In this document: positions 1 to 7,836 of the stretch, in pieces
Layout of the letters: each line of letters starts with the position of its first letter
Position numbering within the stretch: position 1 is the stretch's first letter
Source: Bacteroidales bacterium UBA1215
GTDB lineage: Bacteria; Bacteroidota; Bacteroidia; Bacteroidales; WCHB1-69
Assembly: GCA_002309475.1 (NCBI GenBank)
Contig: DBXJ01000057.1
Span: 664-24,511, forward strand
Reading direction: 5' to 3'
Length of the DNA: 23,848 nucleotides
The notes under the pieces: model-generated
What the model was told of the DNA's origin: nothing
The model's database searches: none
The model's input: only the letters and a program-made list of their open reading frames with translations
Made by a program: the position numbers and the translations under genes

Positions 1-600
1 TTCAAAGGCATTGAGCAGCTTGCGGGCATCTCCGCCGGAAATTCGCAACAGGGCATCGGTTTCTTGTAGTTGTATGCTTTGGTGGTAGTCGTTTTCCAGA
101 GTGGTTTTGGCAGTGGAGAGTATTTGTTCCAATTCTTGTTTGGACAAATGGTCCAGCACATATACCTGACATCTGGACAGAAGCGGGGAAATTACTTCAA
201 ACGATGGATTTTCCGTGGTGGCACCTATCAAAGTGATAACACCTTCTTCCACTGCTCCCAATAAGGAATCTTGTTGAGATTTGTTAAAGCGGTGAATTTC
301 GTCTATAAACAAGATGGCGGTGCGGGTGGAAAGTTTGGCTTTTTCTATCACATCGCGAACATCTTTCACACCGGAATTGATGGCACTTAATTTGAAAAAT
401 TCACAATCCAGACTTTTTGCTATCAAATAAGAAAGTGTAGTCTTTCCTACACCCGGAGGACCCCAAAAGATAATGGAAGGAATTTTGCCTTGTTCAATGG
501 CATTCCGCAATACGGCACCTTTTCCCAATAAATGAGAATGCCCGATATATTCTTCTAAAGTTTGTGGACGCAAACGCTCCGCCAATGGTATTTGTTTCAT
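1..600 (-). CDS. rarA: Replication-associated recombination protein A, AAA+ ATPase (N-terminal part, cut by window edge)
   Basis: This is the first 200 residues of a RarA/MgsA/WRNIP1-family clamp-loader-like ATPase, which acts at stalled replication forks in the cytoplasm. Reading the minus strand from ATG at 600, I see Walker A GPPGVGKT (residues 47-54), Walker B LFIDEIHRF (97-105), the sensor 1 region GATTENPSF (126-134), an arginine-finger candidate in SPLLSRC (R143) and a sensor 2 motif GGDARKLLN (R193). The start IPLAERLRPQTLEEYIGH is typical of the family. The frame stays open to base 1, so the C-terminal tetramerisation domain lies outside the window. It is transcribed away from mutA, from a promoter at about 615-646. 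The family call is secure; the fork role is family knowledge. Confidence 0.95.
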   Translation of the reverse strand, partial: MKQIPLAERLRPQTLEEYIGHSHLLGKGAVLRNAIEQGKIPSIIFWGPPGVGKTTLSYLIAKSLDCEFFKLSAINSGVKDVRDVIEKAKLSTRTAILFIDEIHRFNKSQQDSLLGAVEEGVITLIGATTENPSFEVISPLLSRCQVYVLDHLSKQELEQILSTAKTTLENDYHQSIQLQETDALLRISGGDARKLLNAFE

Positions 601-614
601 ACAATTTCTTTTTG

Positions 615-646
615 CAAAAGTAGCATTTTTTTTGTTAATCAATCAA
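615..646 (-). promoter_or_regulatory. Bacteroidota-type promoter of rarA
   Basis: On the minus strand the -7 box TACTTTTG (622 down to 615) fits TAnnTTTG. A TTG at 646-644 lies 21 nt upstream, suitable for the -33 element, and a second TTG at 642-640 is 17 nt away. The start codon follows after only about 14 nt, so the leader would be very short. Confidence 0.65.
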
Positions 647-681
647 GAAATATTATTGTGAACACAATATTCAAAAAAAAT

Positions 682-713
682 GTCAAGAATAAATAAAAAA
701 AATTGTATCTTTG
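682..713 (+). promoter_or_regulatory. Bacteroidota-type promoter of mutA
   Basis: The -7 box TATCTTTG (706-713) fits TAnnTTTG and sits in the extended context TTGTATCTTTGCA. There is no TTG at the -33 position; instead GTCAA occurs at 682-686. The predicted transcription start is near 720, giving an A/T-rich leader of about 40 nt before ATG 761. The same GTCAA-16 nt-TTGTAnnTTTGCA layout precedes the str operon. Confidence 0.65.
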
Positions 714-760
714 CAAATTGTTTTTAATATAAAAAAATTGAAATTCAAAGAATAGCTATT

Positions 761-2608
761 ATGAGCGAAAAAGAAGAAAAATTGTTTTCAGAATTCCCCG
801 CTGTCACCACAGAAGAATGGGAAGCGGTTATCAATAAAGATTTAAAAGGTGCCGATTATGATAAAAAGTTGATATGGAAAACGGGAGAAGGTTTTACCGT
901 AAAACCATATTACAGAGCCGAAGATTTGCAAAATTTGGACTATCTTACCCGGTCGGTGCCTTCAGAGGTTCCGTTTACAAGAGGCGGCAATGCACATTCC
1001 AACCAATGGGATATAGTGCAAGAAGTAAAGGAAAAAGATGCCGCTAAAGCCAATGCCATTGCATTGGATGCTTTGATGAAAGGTGCCAATGTTATCGTTT
1101 TTTGCAGCAAAAATATCACTACCGCCGAAGATTTGGCAGTATTGCTCAAAGATATTGATTTAAGTATAGCTACCATTAGTTTCTCCTGCTCCGATGATTA
1201 TCTGCATTTGGCAAAATTGTATATGCAATATATCGAAAGCCATCATTTTGACAAAGTAAGAATTATTGGCAGTTTCCAATGGGATCCTATAGTTGAATTT
1301 TTGAAATTCAAACAAGGCGACCAAGCCATGTTGTCACAATTGTTGGAAATGCACCGTTTGATGGAGTCGGTGCCTCATTTTAAATATTTGACAGTCAATG
1401 CCGCTTTTTTGAATCATTGCGGTGCCACCATTGTACAAGAATTGGGTTATGCTTTGGCCATCGCCAATGAATATTTGGCTTATGCTACAGACAATCATTT
1501 GTCTATTGACGATATATTGCCGAGAATTGCTTTCTGCATGTCTATCGGTTCTAATTATTTTATGGAGATAGCCAAATTGAGGGCAGCCAGATTGTTGTGG
1601 TCGACTATTGTAAAAGAATATCATCCGAAACTAATGCTGAAGATGAATATCTTTTCCAAATCATCTACATGGAACAAAACTATTTACGATCCATACGTAA
1701 ACATGTTGCGGACCACTACCGAAGGTATGTCAGCAGCTTTGGGTGGTGCCGATCAAATTGCCCTAACGCCTTTTGATGCCACCTATAAGCAAGCAGATGA
1801 ATTTTCTTCTCGTATTGCCAGAAATACACAAATTTTGTTGAAAGAAGAATCCTATTTCGACAAGGTGGTCGATCCTGCAGCAGGTTCCTATTATATAGAA
1901 AACCTTACCGACAATATCGGTGAGCAGGCATGGAATTTGTTCAACGAAGTGGAATCTTCCGGAGGCATTACGGCGTATATTAACAGTGGTAAACTCAAAG
2001 AAAGCATTGAAGCAAGTTGCCAACAAAGAGATATGGAAATTGCCACCCGCAAAAAAGTGTTCTTGGGTACCAACCAATATCCCAATATCAAAGAAGAAAT
2101 GTTGGGACAAGTGGAAAAAACGGGTTGCTGTTGTCACAAAGAATATTATTTAAAACCATATCGTGGAGCCATGCCGTTTGAAGAATTGCGTTTGGCGACA
2201 GAGCGTTGGGCAAAAGAACATGGCAGACCTAAAGTTTTCTTGTTTAAAATGGGAAATGTCGCCATGCGTCAGGCAAGAGCGGGTTTTGTTACCAATTTCT
2301 TCGGATGTGCCGGATACGAAATAGTGGAAACTTCCGGCTATCAATCGGTAGAAGAAGGCATGAAAGATGTTATCAACGCACAACCGCAACTGGTGGTATT
2401 GTGTAGTTCTGACGAAGAATACATGAGTTTTGCCGAACAATTGGTAAGTGAAGTCAAGAAAAACATTCCTGCCGCCACATGCATAGTAGCCGGCAATCCG
2501 GAACAAACAGAAGCATTGAAAGCAGCAGGTGTGGACGACTTTGTTCATGTAAGAGTAAATTTGTTGGAAACCTTGCGTAGATATAACCAAATGTTGGGAA
2601 TTGTTTAG
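761..2608 (+). CDS. mutA: Methylmalonyl-CoA mutase small (beta) subunit
   Basis: This 615-residue protein is the non-catalytic partner of MutB in adenosylcobalamin-dependent methylmalonyl-CoA mutase, which interconverts succinyl-CoA and (R)-methylmalonyl-CoA in propionate metabolism. The N-terminal part (about 1-450) has the mutase TIM-barrel character, including the VDPAAGSYYIE stretch. Residues from about 490 on form a cobalamin-binding-like fold in which the DxHxxG cobalt-ligand motif is lost (MGNVAMRQAR, near 497-506), as expected for the small subunit. A CCCH cluster (456-459) lies in the linker between the domains. ATG 761 follows the promoter by about 40 nt. The gene ends in tandem TAG-TAG and is closed by a terminator at 2634. 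MutB, usually the next gene, is absent here and must lie elsewhere if the enzyme works. Confidence 0.93.
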   Translation: MSEKEEKLFSEFPAVTTEEWEAVINKDLKGADYDKKLIWKTGEGFTVKPYYRAEDLQNLDYLTRSVPSEVPFTRGGNAHSNQWDIVQEVKEKDAAKANAIALDALMKGANVIVFCSKNITTAEDLAVLLKDIDLSIATISFSCSDDYLHLAKLYMQYIESHHFDKVRIIGSFQWDPIVEFLKFKQGDQAMLSQLLEMHRLMESVPHFKYLTVNAAFLNHCGATIVQELGYALAIANEYLAYATDNHLSIDDILPRIAFCMSIGSNYFMEIAKLRAARLLWSTIVKEYHPKLMLKMNIFSKSSTWNKTIYDPYVNMLRTTTEGMSAALGGADQIALTPFDATYKQADEFSSRIARNTQILLKEESYFDKVVDPAAGSYYIENLTDNIGEQAWNLFNEVESSGGITAYINSGKLKESIEASCQQRDMEIATRKKVFLGTNQYPNIKEEMLGQVEKTGCCCHKEYYLKPYRGAMPFEELRLATERWAKEHGRPKVFLFKMGNVAMRQARAGFVTNFFGCAGYEIVETSGYQSVEEGMKDVINAQPQLVVLCSSDEEYMSFAEQLVSEVKKNIPAATCIVAGNPEQTEALKAAGVDDFVHVRVNLLETLRRYNQMLGIV

Positions 2609-2633
2609 TAGATAACAATTATTAAATAGACAT

Positions 2634-2661
2634 AAGGGAAAGCATTGCTTTCCCTTTTTTT
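2634..2661 (+). terminator. Rho-independent terminator of mutA
   Basis: AAGGGAAAGC (2634-2643), loop ATT, and GCTTTCCCTT (2647-2656) form a perfect 10-bp stem, followed by an unbroken T run to 2661. It separates mutA from the ribosomal cluster. Its core closely resembles the terminator after rplQ. Confidence 0.92.
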
Positions 2662-3073
2662 GTATTATATAATAATAAGATGTATTCAAAAATACATAGT
2701 CTTTGTTGTTCATCTATAGGCAGGCGGGGGTGATTGAGATTTTTTGAAATTATACATTATTATATATATAGGATATTTTTTCATTGCTTTTTTTGATGCA
2801 TTTTGCAGAAAAAATCCAAAAATGCTGCAATTTCAACCATAATTTTTTTGATAAAACTTGCAATTTTAACTTTATCTTGTTGAAAAAAATGTGAAAAAAA
2901 GAAAAAAAATAGCACGGAAAGCACATCCATGAAGAAAAAAATATCTTTTTATAAAATCTTTTTAAAATAATGATAATCAATAGTTTATGAAAGTTATTTG
3001 TTTTATAAATGGTGTGTATGAGTTACTTTGGAGAGAAAAAAAAGAATTTTTTTAAATAAATTCTTGAATGATA
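2662..3073. other. AT-rich intergenic spacer without a credible gene
   Basis: This stretch is dominated by A and T runs, and I see no convincing coding sequence on either strand; the minus-strand open frame at 2750-2980 is Lys/Phe/Ile-rich low-complexity translation of those runs. Two things stand out. One is a short GC-rich island at 2718-2733 (AGGCAGGCGGGGGTGA). The other is an imperfect direct repeat, TGCAATTTCAAC at 2826-2837 and TGCAATTTTAAC at 2859-2870, offset by 33 nt. No stable structured RNA is evident by eye. Confidence 0.6.
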
Positions 3074-3105
3074 GTCAATATTTAGAAAAAAAAGTTGTAC
3101 ATTTG
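3074..3105 (+). promoter_or_regulatory. Bacteroidota-type promoter of the str/S10/spc/alpha cluster
   Basis: The -7 box TACATTTG (3098-3105) is an exact TAnnTTTG match in the context TTGTACATTTGCA. GTCAA (3074-3078) takes the -33 position, 16 nt before the TTG of the extended -7 box, exactly as at mutA. Transcription would start near 3112, leaving a leader of about 66 nt before rpsL. I recognise no other full promoter match in the intergenic gaps of the following 18 kb. Confidence 0.75.
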
Positions 3106-3177
3106 CAGGCTCAAAAAGTATATAAACAAATAATTGGGAAAGAATAGTTAAAAAAATAAAAGGATAAATTGTAAGAT

Positions 3178-3555
3178 ATGCCTACAATACAACAGTTAGT
3201 AAGAAAAGGAAGAACGCAGATGAAGTACAAGAGTAAGTCTCCTGCATTGGATTCATGTCCACAACGCAGGGGTGTGTGTGTAAGAGTATATACTACTACA
3301 CCTAAAAAACCTAACTCAGCCATGCGTAAAGTGGCCAGAGTAAGACTTACTAATCAAAAGGAAGTAAATGCCTACATACCGGGCGAAGGTCACAATTTAC
3401 AAGAGCACTCCATCGTGATGATAAGAGGCGGTAGAGTAAAAGACCTTCCGGGCGTAAGATATCACATCATACGTGGTGCATTAGATACATCTGGCGTAGA
3501 AGGTAGAAAGCAGAGACGTTCAAAATATGGTGCAAAACGTCCCAAAAAAGCATAG
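3178..3555 (+). CDS. rpsL: 30S ribosomal protein S12 (uS12)
   Basis: This 125-residue protein lies at the decoding centre of the small subunit and helps monitor codon-anticodon fit. The conserved TTTPKKPNSA segment (residues 39-48) keeps Lys43, and RVKDLPG keeps Lys88 and Asp89. These are the usual streptomycin-related lysines and the aspartate that RimO methylthiolates in other bacteria, so nothing here suggests resistance. The length matches the family. It is the first gene of the cluster, following a 66-nt A-rich leader that lacks a clear Shine-Dalgarno. The stop is TAG, and rpsG follows after 37 nt. Confidence 0.98.
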   Translation: MPTIQQLVRKGRTQMKYKSKSPALDSCPQRRGVCVRVYTTTPKKPNSAMRKVARVRLTNQKEVNAYIPGEGHNLQEHSIVMIRGGRVKDLPGVRYHIIRGALDTSGVEGRKQRRSKYGAKRPKKA

Positions 3556-3592
3556 TTAACAGAGTAACAGTTCTTGAAAGAATAAAAAGAGC

Positions 3593-4060
3593 ATGAGAAA
3601 GTCAAAACCAAAAAAGAGAATAATATTACCGGATCCTAAATACGGGGATGTTCAGGTAACAAAATTTGTCAATAATATCATGTTGGGTGGCAAGAAAAAT
3701 ACTGCCTTCACAATATTTTATGATGCAATAGATGTTGTATCAGCAAAGACAAATGAAGACGGATTGGAAGTATGGAAAAAAGCATTAGCCAACGTAACTC
3801 CTTCTGTAGAGGTACGTAGTAGAAGAATAGGTGGTGCAACCTTCCAAATTCCATCAGAAATTCGTCCGGAACGTAAACAATCAGTAGGTATGAAAAACCT
3901 TATTAATTTCTCTCGCAAACGTCATGAGAAATCAATGAGTCAAAAATTAGCTGCTGAAATCATGGCTGCCTACAAAGAAGAAGGTGCAGCATTTAAACGT
4001 AAAGAAGATATTCACAGAATGGCAGAAGCCAACAAGGCATTCTCACATTTCCGTTTCTAA
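3593..4060 (+). CDS. rpsG: 30S ribosomal protein S7 (uS7)
   Basis: This 155-residue protein is a primary 16S rRNA binder that nucleates the 30S head and contacts the E-site tRNA. The conserved PDPKYGDVQVTKFVNNIM start, the VRSRRIGGATFQIP hairpin (about 74-87) and the AFSHFRF end show full length. It lies second in the str group, before fusA. In E. coli S7 represses its own operon by binding the rpsL-rpsG gap; here that gap is only 37 nt and shows no obvious structure, so I would not assume the same control. Confidence 0.98.
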   Translation: MRKSKPKKRIILPDPKYGDVQVTKFVNNIMLGGKKNTAFTIFYDAIDVVSAKTNEDGLEVWKKALANVTPSVEVRSRRIGGATFQIPSEIRPERKQSVGMKNLINFSRKRHEKSMSQKLAAEIMAAYKEEGAAFKRKEDIHRMAEANKAFSHFRF

Positions 4061-4090
4061 AACAGACAGCAGGTTGGCGTAGCAAAATAG

Positions 4091-6181
4091 ATGGAATCCT
4101 TAGAGTTGACACGGAATATAGGTATCATGGCTCATATTGATGCTGGCAAAACCACCACCACAGAGCGTATATTGTACTATACCGGTAAGAATTACAAAAT
4201 CGGTGAAGTACACGACGGTGCTGCGACGATGGACTATATGGAGCAAGAGCAAGAGCGTGGTATTACTATAACATCTGCTGCAACAACCGTATTTTGGAAA
4301 AAGGATGACAACACCTACAAAATCAATATCATTGACACTCCGGGGCACGTAGATTTTACTGTAGAAGTAGAACGTTCGCTACGTGTTTTGGATGGTGCAG
4401 TGGCATTGTTTTGTGCCGTTGGCGGTGTAGAACCTCAATCAGAAACTGTTTGGCGTCAAGCTAACAAATATGCAGTGCCTCGCATTAGTTATGTCAACAA
4501 AATGGATAGAATGGGTGCTGACTATTTTGATGTTATCAAACAGATTTCTACCAAATTGGGTGCCAATCCTATTCCACTTCAAATACCTATAGGTGCGGAA
4601 GATACTTTTAGAGGAATAGTAGACTTGGTAGAAAACAAAGCCTACGAATGGGATGAAGAGTCTAATGGTGCTATTGTTAGAGAAATTCCTATTCCGGAAG
4701 ATTTGATCGACACTGTCAACGAATATAGACTGAAATTGATAGAAGGAGTAGCCGAAGAAAGAGAAGATTTGTTGGAAAAATATATCGAAGACGAAAATTC
4801 TATCACCACCAGCGATATTATCAGTGCAATTCGTGAAGCAACTATCTCTTTGAAGATAACTCCGGTTTTGTGCGGTTCTTCTTTTAGAAACAAAGGTGTT
4901 CAACGATTGTTGGATGCTGTAGCCATGTATCTGCCAAGTCCCTTGGATAAACCTGCCATCGTAGGCACCAATCCGAAAAACGACAAGGAAGAAGAAAGAA
5001 AACCAAACGCAGATGAACCTTTTGCCGGATTGATATTCAAAATTACTACCGATCCATTTGTAGGCAAATTGGCATTTTTTAGAGTATATTCCGGTACTTT
5101 AAAGGCAGGTTCTTATGTTTGGAATGCCACTTCCGGTCGCAAAGAAAGAGTGTCAAGGATATTTGAAATGCATGCCAACAAGCAAACTGCTATTGAAGAA
5201 ATTACAGCAGGCAATATAGGCGTTTTGATAGGAATGAAAGATATGGTAACAGGTACAACCATTTGCGATGAGCAACATCCGATAGTACTTGAATCCATCC
5301 AATTCCCGGAACCTGTTATCAGCATTGCCGTAGAGCCAAAGACACAAGACGATATAGATAAATTGGCCAATAGTTTGCAAAAGTTGGCAGAAGAAGACCC
5401 GACTTTTAGAGTCAATACAAGCGAAGAAACCGGTCAAACTATCATTAGCGGTATGGGTGAACTTCACTTGGATATATTGTTAGACAGAATTAGAAGAGAA
5501 TTTCATGTAGCATGCAATTCCGGCAATCCTATCGTATCGTATCGTGAGGCATTGAAAGATACTGTCACGCATCACGAAATTTATAAAAAACAAACAGGTG
5601 GCAAAGGACAATTCGCAGAATTGGAATTTGAAATTTCTCCGGCAGACGAAGGTACAAAAGGCTTACAATTTGTCAATGAAGTAAAAGGAGGCAATTTAAC
5701 CAAAGAATTTGTCCAAGCTGCCCAACGCGGATTTGAAAAAGCCATGTCGAATGGTCCGTTGTTAGGATATCCGGTGTTGAATGCAAAGATCGTATTGAAA
5801 GACGGTTCCTACCATTCAGTAGATTCAGATGAAATGTCGTTTGAAATATGTGCCAACAAAGCTTTTAAGGCAGCGGCAAAAAAAACATCTCCTACTTTGT
5901 TGGAACCTATTATGAAAGCAGAAATTATCACTCCGGATGAATATTTAGGAAATGTTACCGGAGATTTAAATAGAAGAAGAGCAGTCGTAGAAAATATTAG
6001 TGCAAAAGTGGGCTTGCAACATATAAAAGTAAAAGTTCCGTTGGCAGAAATGTTTGGATATATTACCAATCTTCGTTCCTTAACATCAGGAAGAGGCAAT
6101 ATGTCGATGGAATTTTCAAATTATGCCGAGCCGCCTGCCAATATATTGAAAGATTTGCTGTCAAAATGGAAATTGTTTTAA
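4091..6181 (+). CDS. fusA: Translation elongation factor G (EF-G)
   Basis: This 696-residue GTPase drives translocation of tRNA and mRNA after peptide transfer and takes part in ribosome recycling. The G domain shows G1 AHIDAGKT (residues 14-21), the switch stretch RGITITSAATT, G3 DTPGH (82-86) and G4 NKMD (136-139). Domains II to V follow, with GMGELHLDI in domain III and GYITNLRSLTSGRG near the C-terminus. It ends a few residues shorter than the E. coli protein (704) with no internal gap that I can see. Its place after rpsL and rpsG marks it as the canonical EF-G rather than a paralogue. The usual next gene in proteobacteria, tuf, is missing; rpsJ starts after 22 nt. Confidence 0.98.
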   Translation: MESLELTRNIGIMAHIDAGKTTTTERILYYTGKNYKIGEVHDGAATMDYMEQEQERGITITSAATTVFWKKDDNTYKINIIDTPGHVDFTVEVERSLRVLDGAVALFCAVGGVEPQSETVWRQANKYAVPRISYVNKMDRMGADYFDVIKQISTKLGANPIPLQIPIGAEDTFRGIVDLVENKAYEWDEESNGAIVREIPIPEDLIDTVNEYRLKLIEGVAEEREDLLEKYIEDENSITTSDIISAIREATISLKITPVLCGSSFRNKGVQRLLDAVAMYLPSPLDKPAIVGTNPKNDKEEERKPNADEPFAGLIFKITTDPFVGKLAFFRVYSGTLKAGSYVWNATSGRKERVSRIFEMHANKQTAIEEITAGNIGVLIGMKDMVTGTTICDEQHPIVLESIQFPEPVISIAVEPKTQDDIDKLANSLQKLAEEDPTFRVNTSEETGQTIISGMGELHLDILLDRIRREFHVACNSGNPIVSYREALKDTVTHHEIYKKQTGGKGQFAELEFEISPADEGTKGLQFVNEVKGGNLTKEFVQAAQRGFEKAMSNGPLLGYPVLNAKIVLKDGSYHSVDSDEMSFEICANKAFKAAAKKTSPTLLEPIMKAEIITPDEYLGNVTGDLNRRRAVVENISAKVGLQHIKVKVPLAEMFGYITNLRSLTSGRGNMSMEFSNYAEPPANILKDLLSKWKLF

Positions 6182-6203
6182 ATAATCATAAATTAAATAA
6201 AAA

Positions 6204-6521
6204 GTGAGTCAAAAAGTAAGAATAAAACTGAAATCGTACGATCATACTTTAGTTGACAAGTCAGCTAAGAAAATCGTATCAACGGTAAATACCGTTAAAG
6301 ATGACAATGTGACAGTTATTGGACCTATTCCACTACCTACGCAAAAGAGAATCTTTACTGTAAATCGTTCTACTTTTGTAAATAAGAAGTCAAGAGAGCA
6401 ATTTGAATTGTCTTCTTATAAAAGATTGTTGGATATATATGGTGCAACAGCAAAGACTATTGAAGCGTTGATGAAAACGGAACTACCTAGCGGAGTAGAA
6501 GTAGAAATTGAAGTAAAATAG
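6204..6521 (+). CDS. rpsJ: 30S ribosomal protein S10 (uS10)
   Basis: This 105-residue protein of the 30S head also acts as NusE in transcription antitermination. Motifs include VRIKLKSYDH at the start and PLPTQKRIFTVNRS (about 43-56), ending EVEIEVK. The start is GTG at 6204: an in-frame TAA lies just upstream at 6198-6200 and the first internal ATG comes far too late, so GTG is the only choice that keeps the conserved N-terminus. Only 22 nt separate it from fusA, which joins the str and S10 groups and leaves no room for the long L4-responsive S10 leader known from E. coli. Confidence 0.97.
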   Translation: MSQKVRIKLKSYDHTLVDKSAKKIVSTVNTVKDDNVTVIGPIPLPTQKRIFTVNRSTFVNKKSREQFELSSYKRLLDIYGATAKTIEALMKTELPSGVEVEIEVK

Positions 6522-6568
6522 GACATTGTCGAGAAAAAAGAGTTAATTAAAAGTAAAAACAAACAGAA

Positions 6569-7198
6569 ATGTCAGGTTTAATTGGAAAGAAAATTGGAAT
6601 GACTAGTATCTTTGATGCCGCTGGAAAGAATATTCCATGCACAATAATAGAGGCTGGTCCTTGTGTGGTAACACAAGTAAAATCTGTAGAAAAAGATGGT
6701 TATGATGCTATTCAGTTGGCATTCGATGACAAAAAGGAGAAAAACACCTCCAAGGCAATGCAAGGACATTTTGCAAAAGCCAATACAACCCCGAAACGTG
6801 TGGTAAGAGAATTCACCCGTTTTGAGGAAGGACACAGAAAAAAATACGGAGAAGTGTTGGATGTAACCGTGTTCAACGAAGGCGAATTTGTAGATGTATC
6901 TGGAATTAGCAAAGGAAAAGGATTCCAAGGTGTAGTAAAACGTCATGGATTTGGTGGTGTTGGTGATAGCACTCACGGACAATGCGACAGATTGAGAGCT
7001 CCGGGTTCAATGGGAGCATCTTCATGGCCATCAAGAGTATTCAAAGGAATGCGTATGGCAGGTAGAATGGGTGGAGCGAAAGTAAAAGTAACTAACTTGG
7101 AAGTAGTAAAAATATTTCCTGAAAAGAATTTGTTAGTTGTAAAAGGTTCAGTTCCCGGTTATAATGGTTCATATTTAAAAATAGAGAGATGGAGCTAA
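6569..7198 (+). CDS. rplC: 50S ribosomal protein L3 (uL3)
   Basis: This 209-residue early-assembly protein binds 23S rRNA and reaches the peptidyl transferase region with its long loop. It opens with the typical SGLIGKKIGMTSIFD and carries the loop around RAPGSMGASSWPSRVFKG followed by RMAGRMGG. The E. coli loop reads GQNQTP where this one reads GASSWP, so the glutamine methylated by PrmB in E. coli is not conserved. The rplD start lies inside its last codons (10-nt overlap), suggesting translational coupling of L3 and L4. Confidence 0.97.
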   Translation: MSGLIGKKIGMTSIFDAAGKNIPCTIIEAGPCVVTQVKSVEKDGYDAIQLAFDDKKEKNTSKAMQGHFAKANTTPKRVVREFTRFEEGHRKKYGEVLDVTVFNEGEFVDVSGISKGKGFQGVVKRHGFGGVGDSTHGQCDRLRAPGSMGASSWPSRVFKGMRMAGRMGGAKVKVTNLEVVKIFPEKNLLVVKGSVPGYNGSYLKIERWS

Positions 7199-7824
7199 AA
7201 GTATATAAAATAGATGGAAGCGAAGCAGGCAGAACTGTACAATTGAGCGATCAAGTTTTTGCCATAGAACCCAATGAACATGCTATTTGGTTGGATGTAA
7301 AACAATATTTGGCCAATCAAAGACAAGGAACCCATAGTAGCAAAGAAAAATCTATGGTTTCAGGTTCAACAAGAAAACTTAGAAAACAAAAAGGTGGTGG
7401 CGGTGCACGTGTTGGTAGCATCAAATCTCCATTGTTCCCAGGCGGAGCAAGAGTTTTTGGTCCACAACCAAGAATGTATGGTTTCAAATTGAACAAAAAA
7501 GTAAAAAGATTAGCAAGAATGTCTGCCTTGTCAGTAAAAGCACAAGAATCAAATATCACAGTTTTGGAAAAGTTTGATTTAGAGGCACCTAAGACAAAAG
7601 ATTTTGTTAAAATCTTAAAAGACACAAATCTTTTTGATAAAAAAACGTTAATAGTTGTAGATGAATTAAATAAAAATGTACTTTTGTCCTCTAGAAATTT
7701 GCAAAAGGTAAATTTGGCAACTATTTCAGATTTAAATACTTATCAAATTTTGAATGCTCAAAAATTGGTGATATTTGAGCCAATTGCTTCCAAATTTGAT
7801 GAATTTTTTAAACAAAACGCGTAA
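7189..7824 (+). CDS. rplD: 50S ribosomal protein L4 (uL4)
   Basis: This 211-residue protein lines the peptide exit tunnel with L22. The tunnel loop is visible as RKQKGGGGARVGSIKSPLF (about 64-82); it keeps the Lys-Gly of the macrolide-related KGTGRARSG motif of E. coli but has Gly in place of Thr. The C-terminal half has the expected alternating Rossmann-like pattern (TLIVVDEL, KLVIFEPIA). ATG 7189 lies inside rplC. In E. coli L4 represses the S10 operon through an rpsJ leader, but no such leader exists here. Confidence 0.97.
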   Translation: MELKVYKIDGSEAGRTVQLSDQVFAIEPNEHAIWLDVKQYLANQRQGTHSSKEKSMVSGSTRKLRKQKGGGGARVGSIKSPLFPGGARVFGPQPRMYGFKLNKKVKRLARMSALSVKAQESNITVLEKFDLEAPKTKDFVKILKDTNLFDKKTLIVVDELNKNVLLSSRNLQKVNLATISDLNTYQILNAQKLVIFEPIASKFDEFFKQNA

Positions 7825-7836
7825 AAAAGTAGAGAT

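Noticed and set aside
70..264. Plus-strand open frame of 64 codons
   Set aside because: It is antisense to rarA, whose ATPase motifs are intact on the minus strand.
2150..2713. Minus-strand open frame of 187 codons
   Set aside because: It runs antisense through the end of mutA and its terminator; its Phe/Cys/His-rich sequence has no domain character.
2750..2980. Minus-strand open frame of 76 codons in the intergenic spacer
   Set aside because: The translation is Lys/Phe/Ile low complexity produced by A and T runs, with no signal peptide or family motif that I trust.
4439..4903. Minus-strand open frame of 154 codons inside fusA
   Set aside because: It is a shadow of EF-G, which has full domain motifs on the plus strand.
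6182..6203. Loss of a tuf gene between fusA and rpsJ as a deletion
   Set aside because: In Bacteroidota tuf usually lies elsewhere and fusA is followed by rpsJ, so this is the normal order.
7189..7198. Possible frameshift between rplC and rplD
   Set aside because: Both proteins are complete with normal ends and starts; the 10-nt overlap is ordinary for coupled genes.
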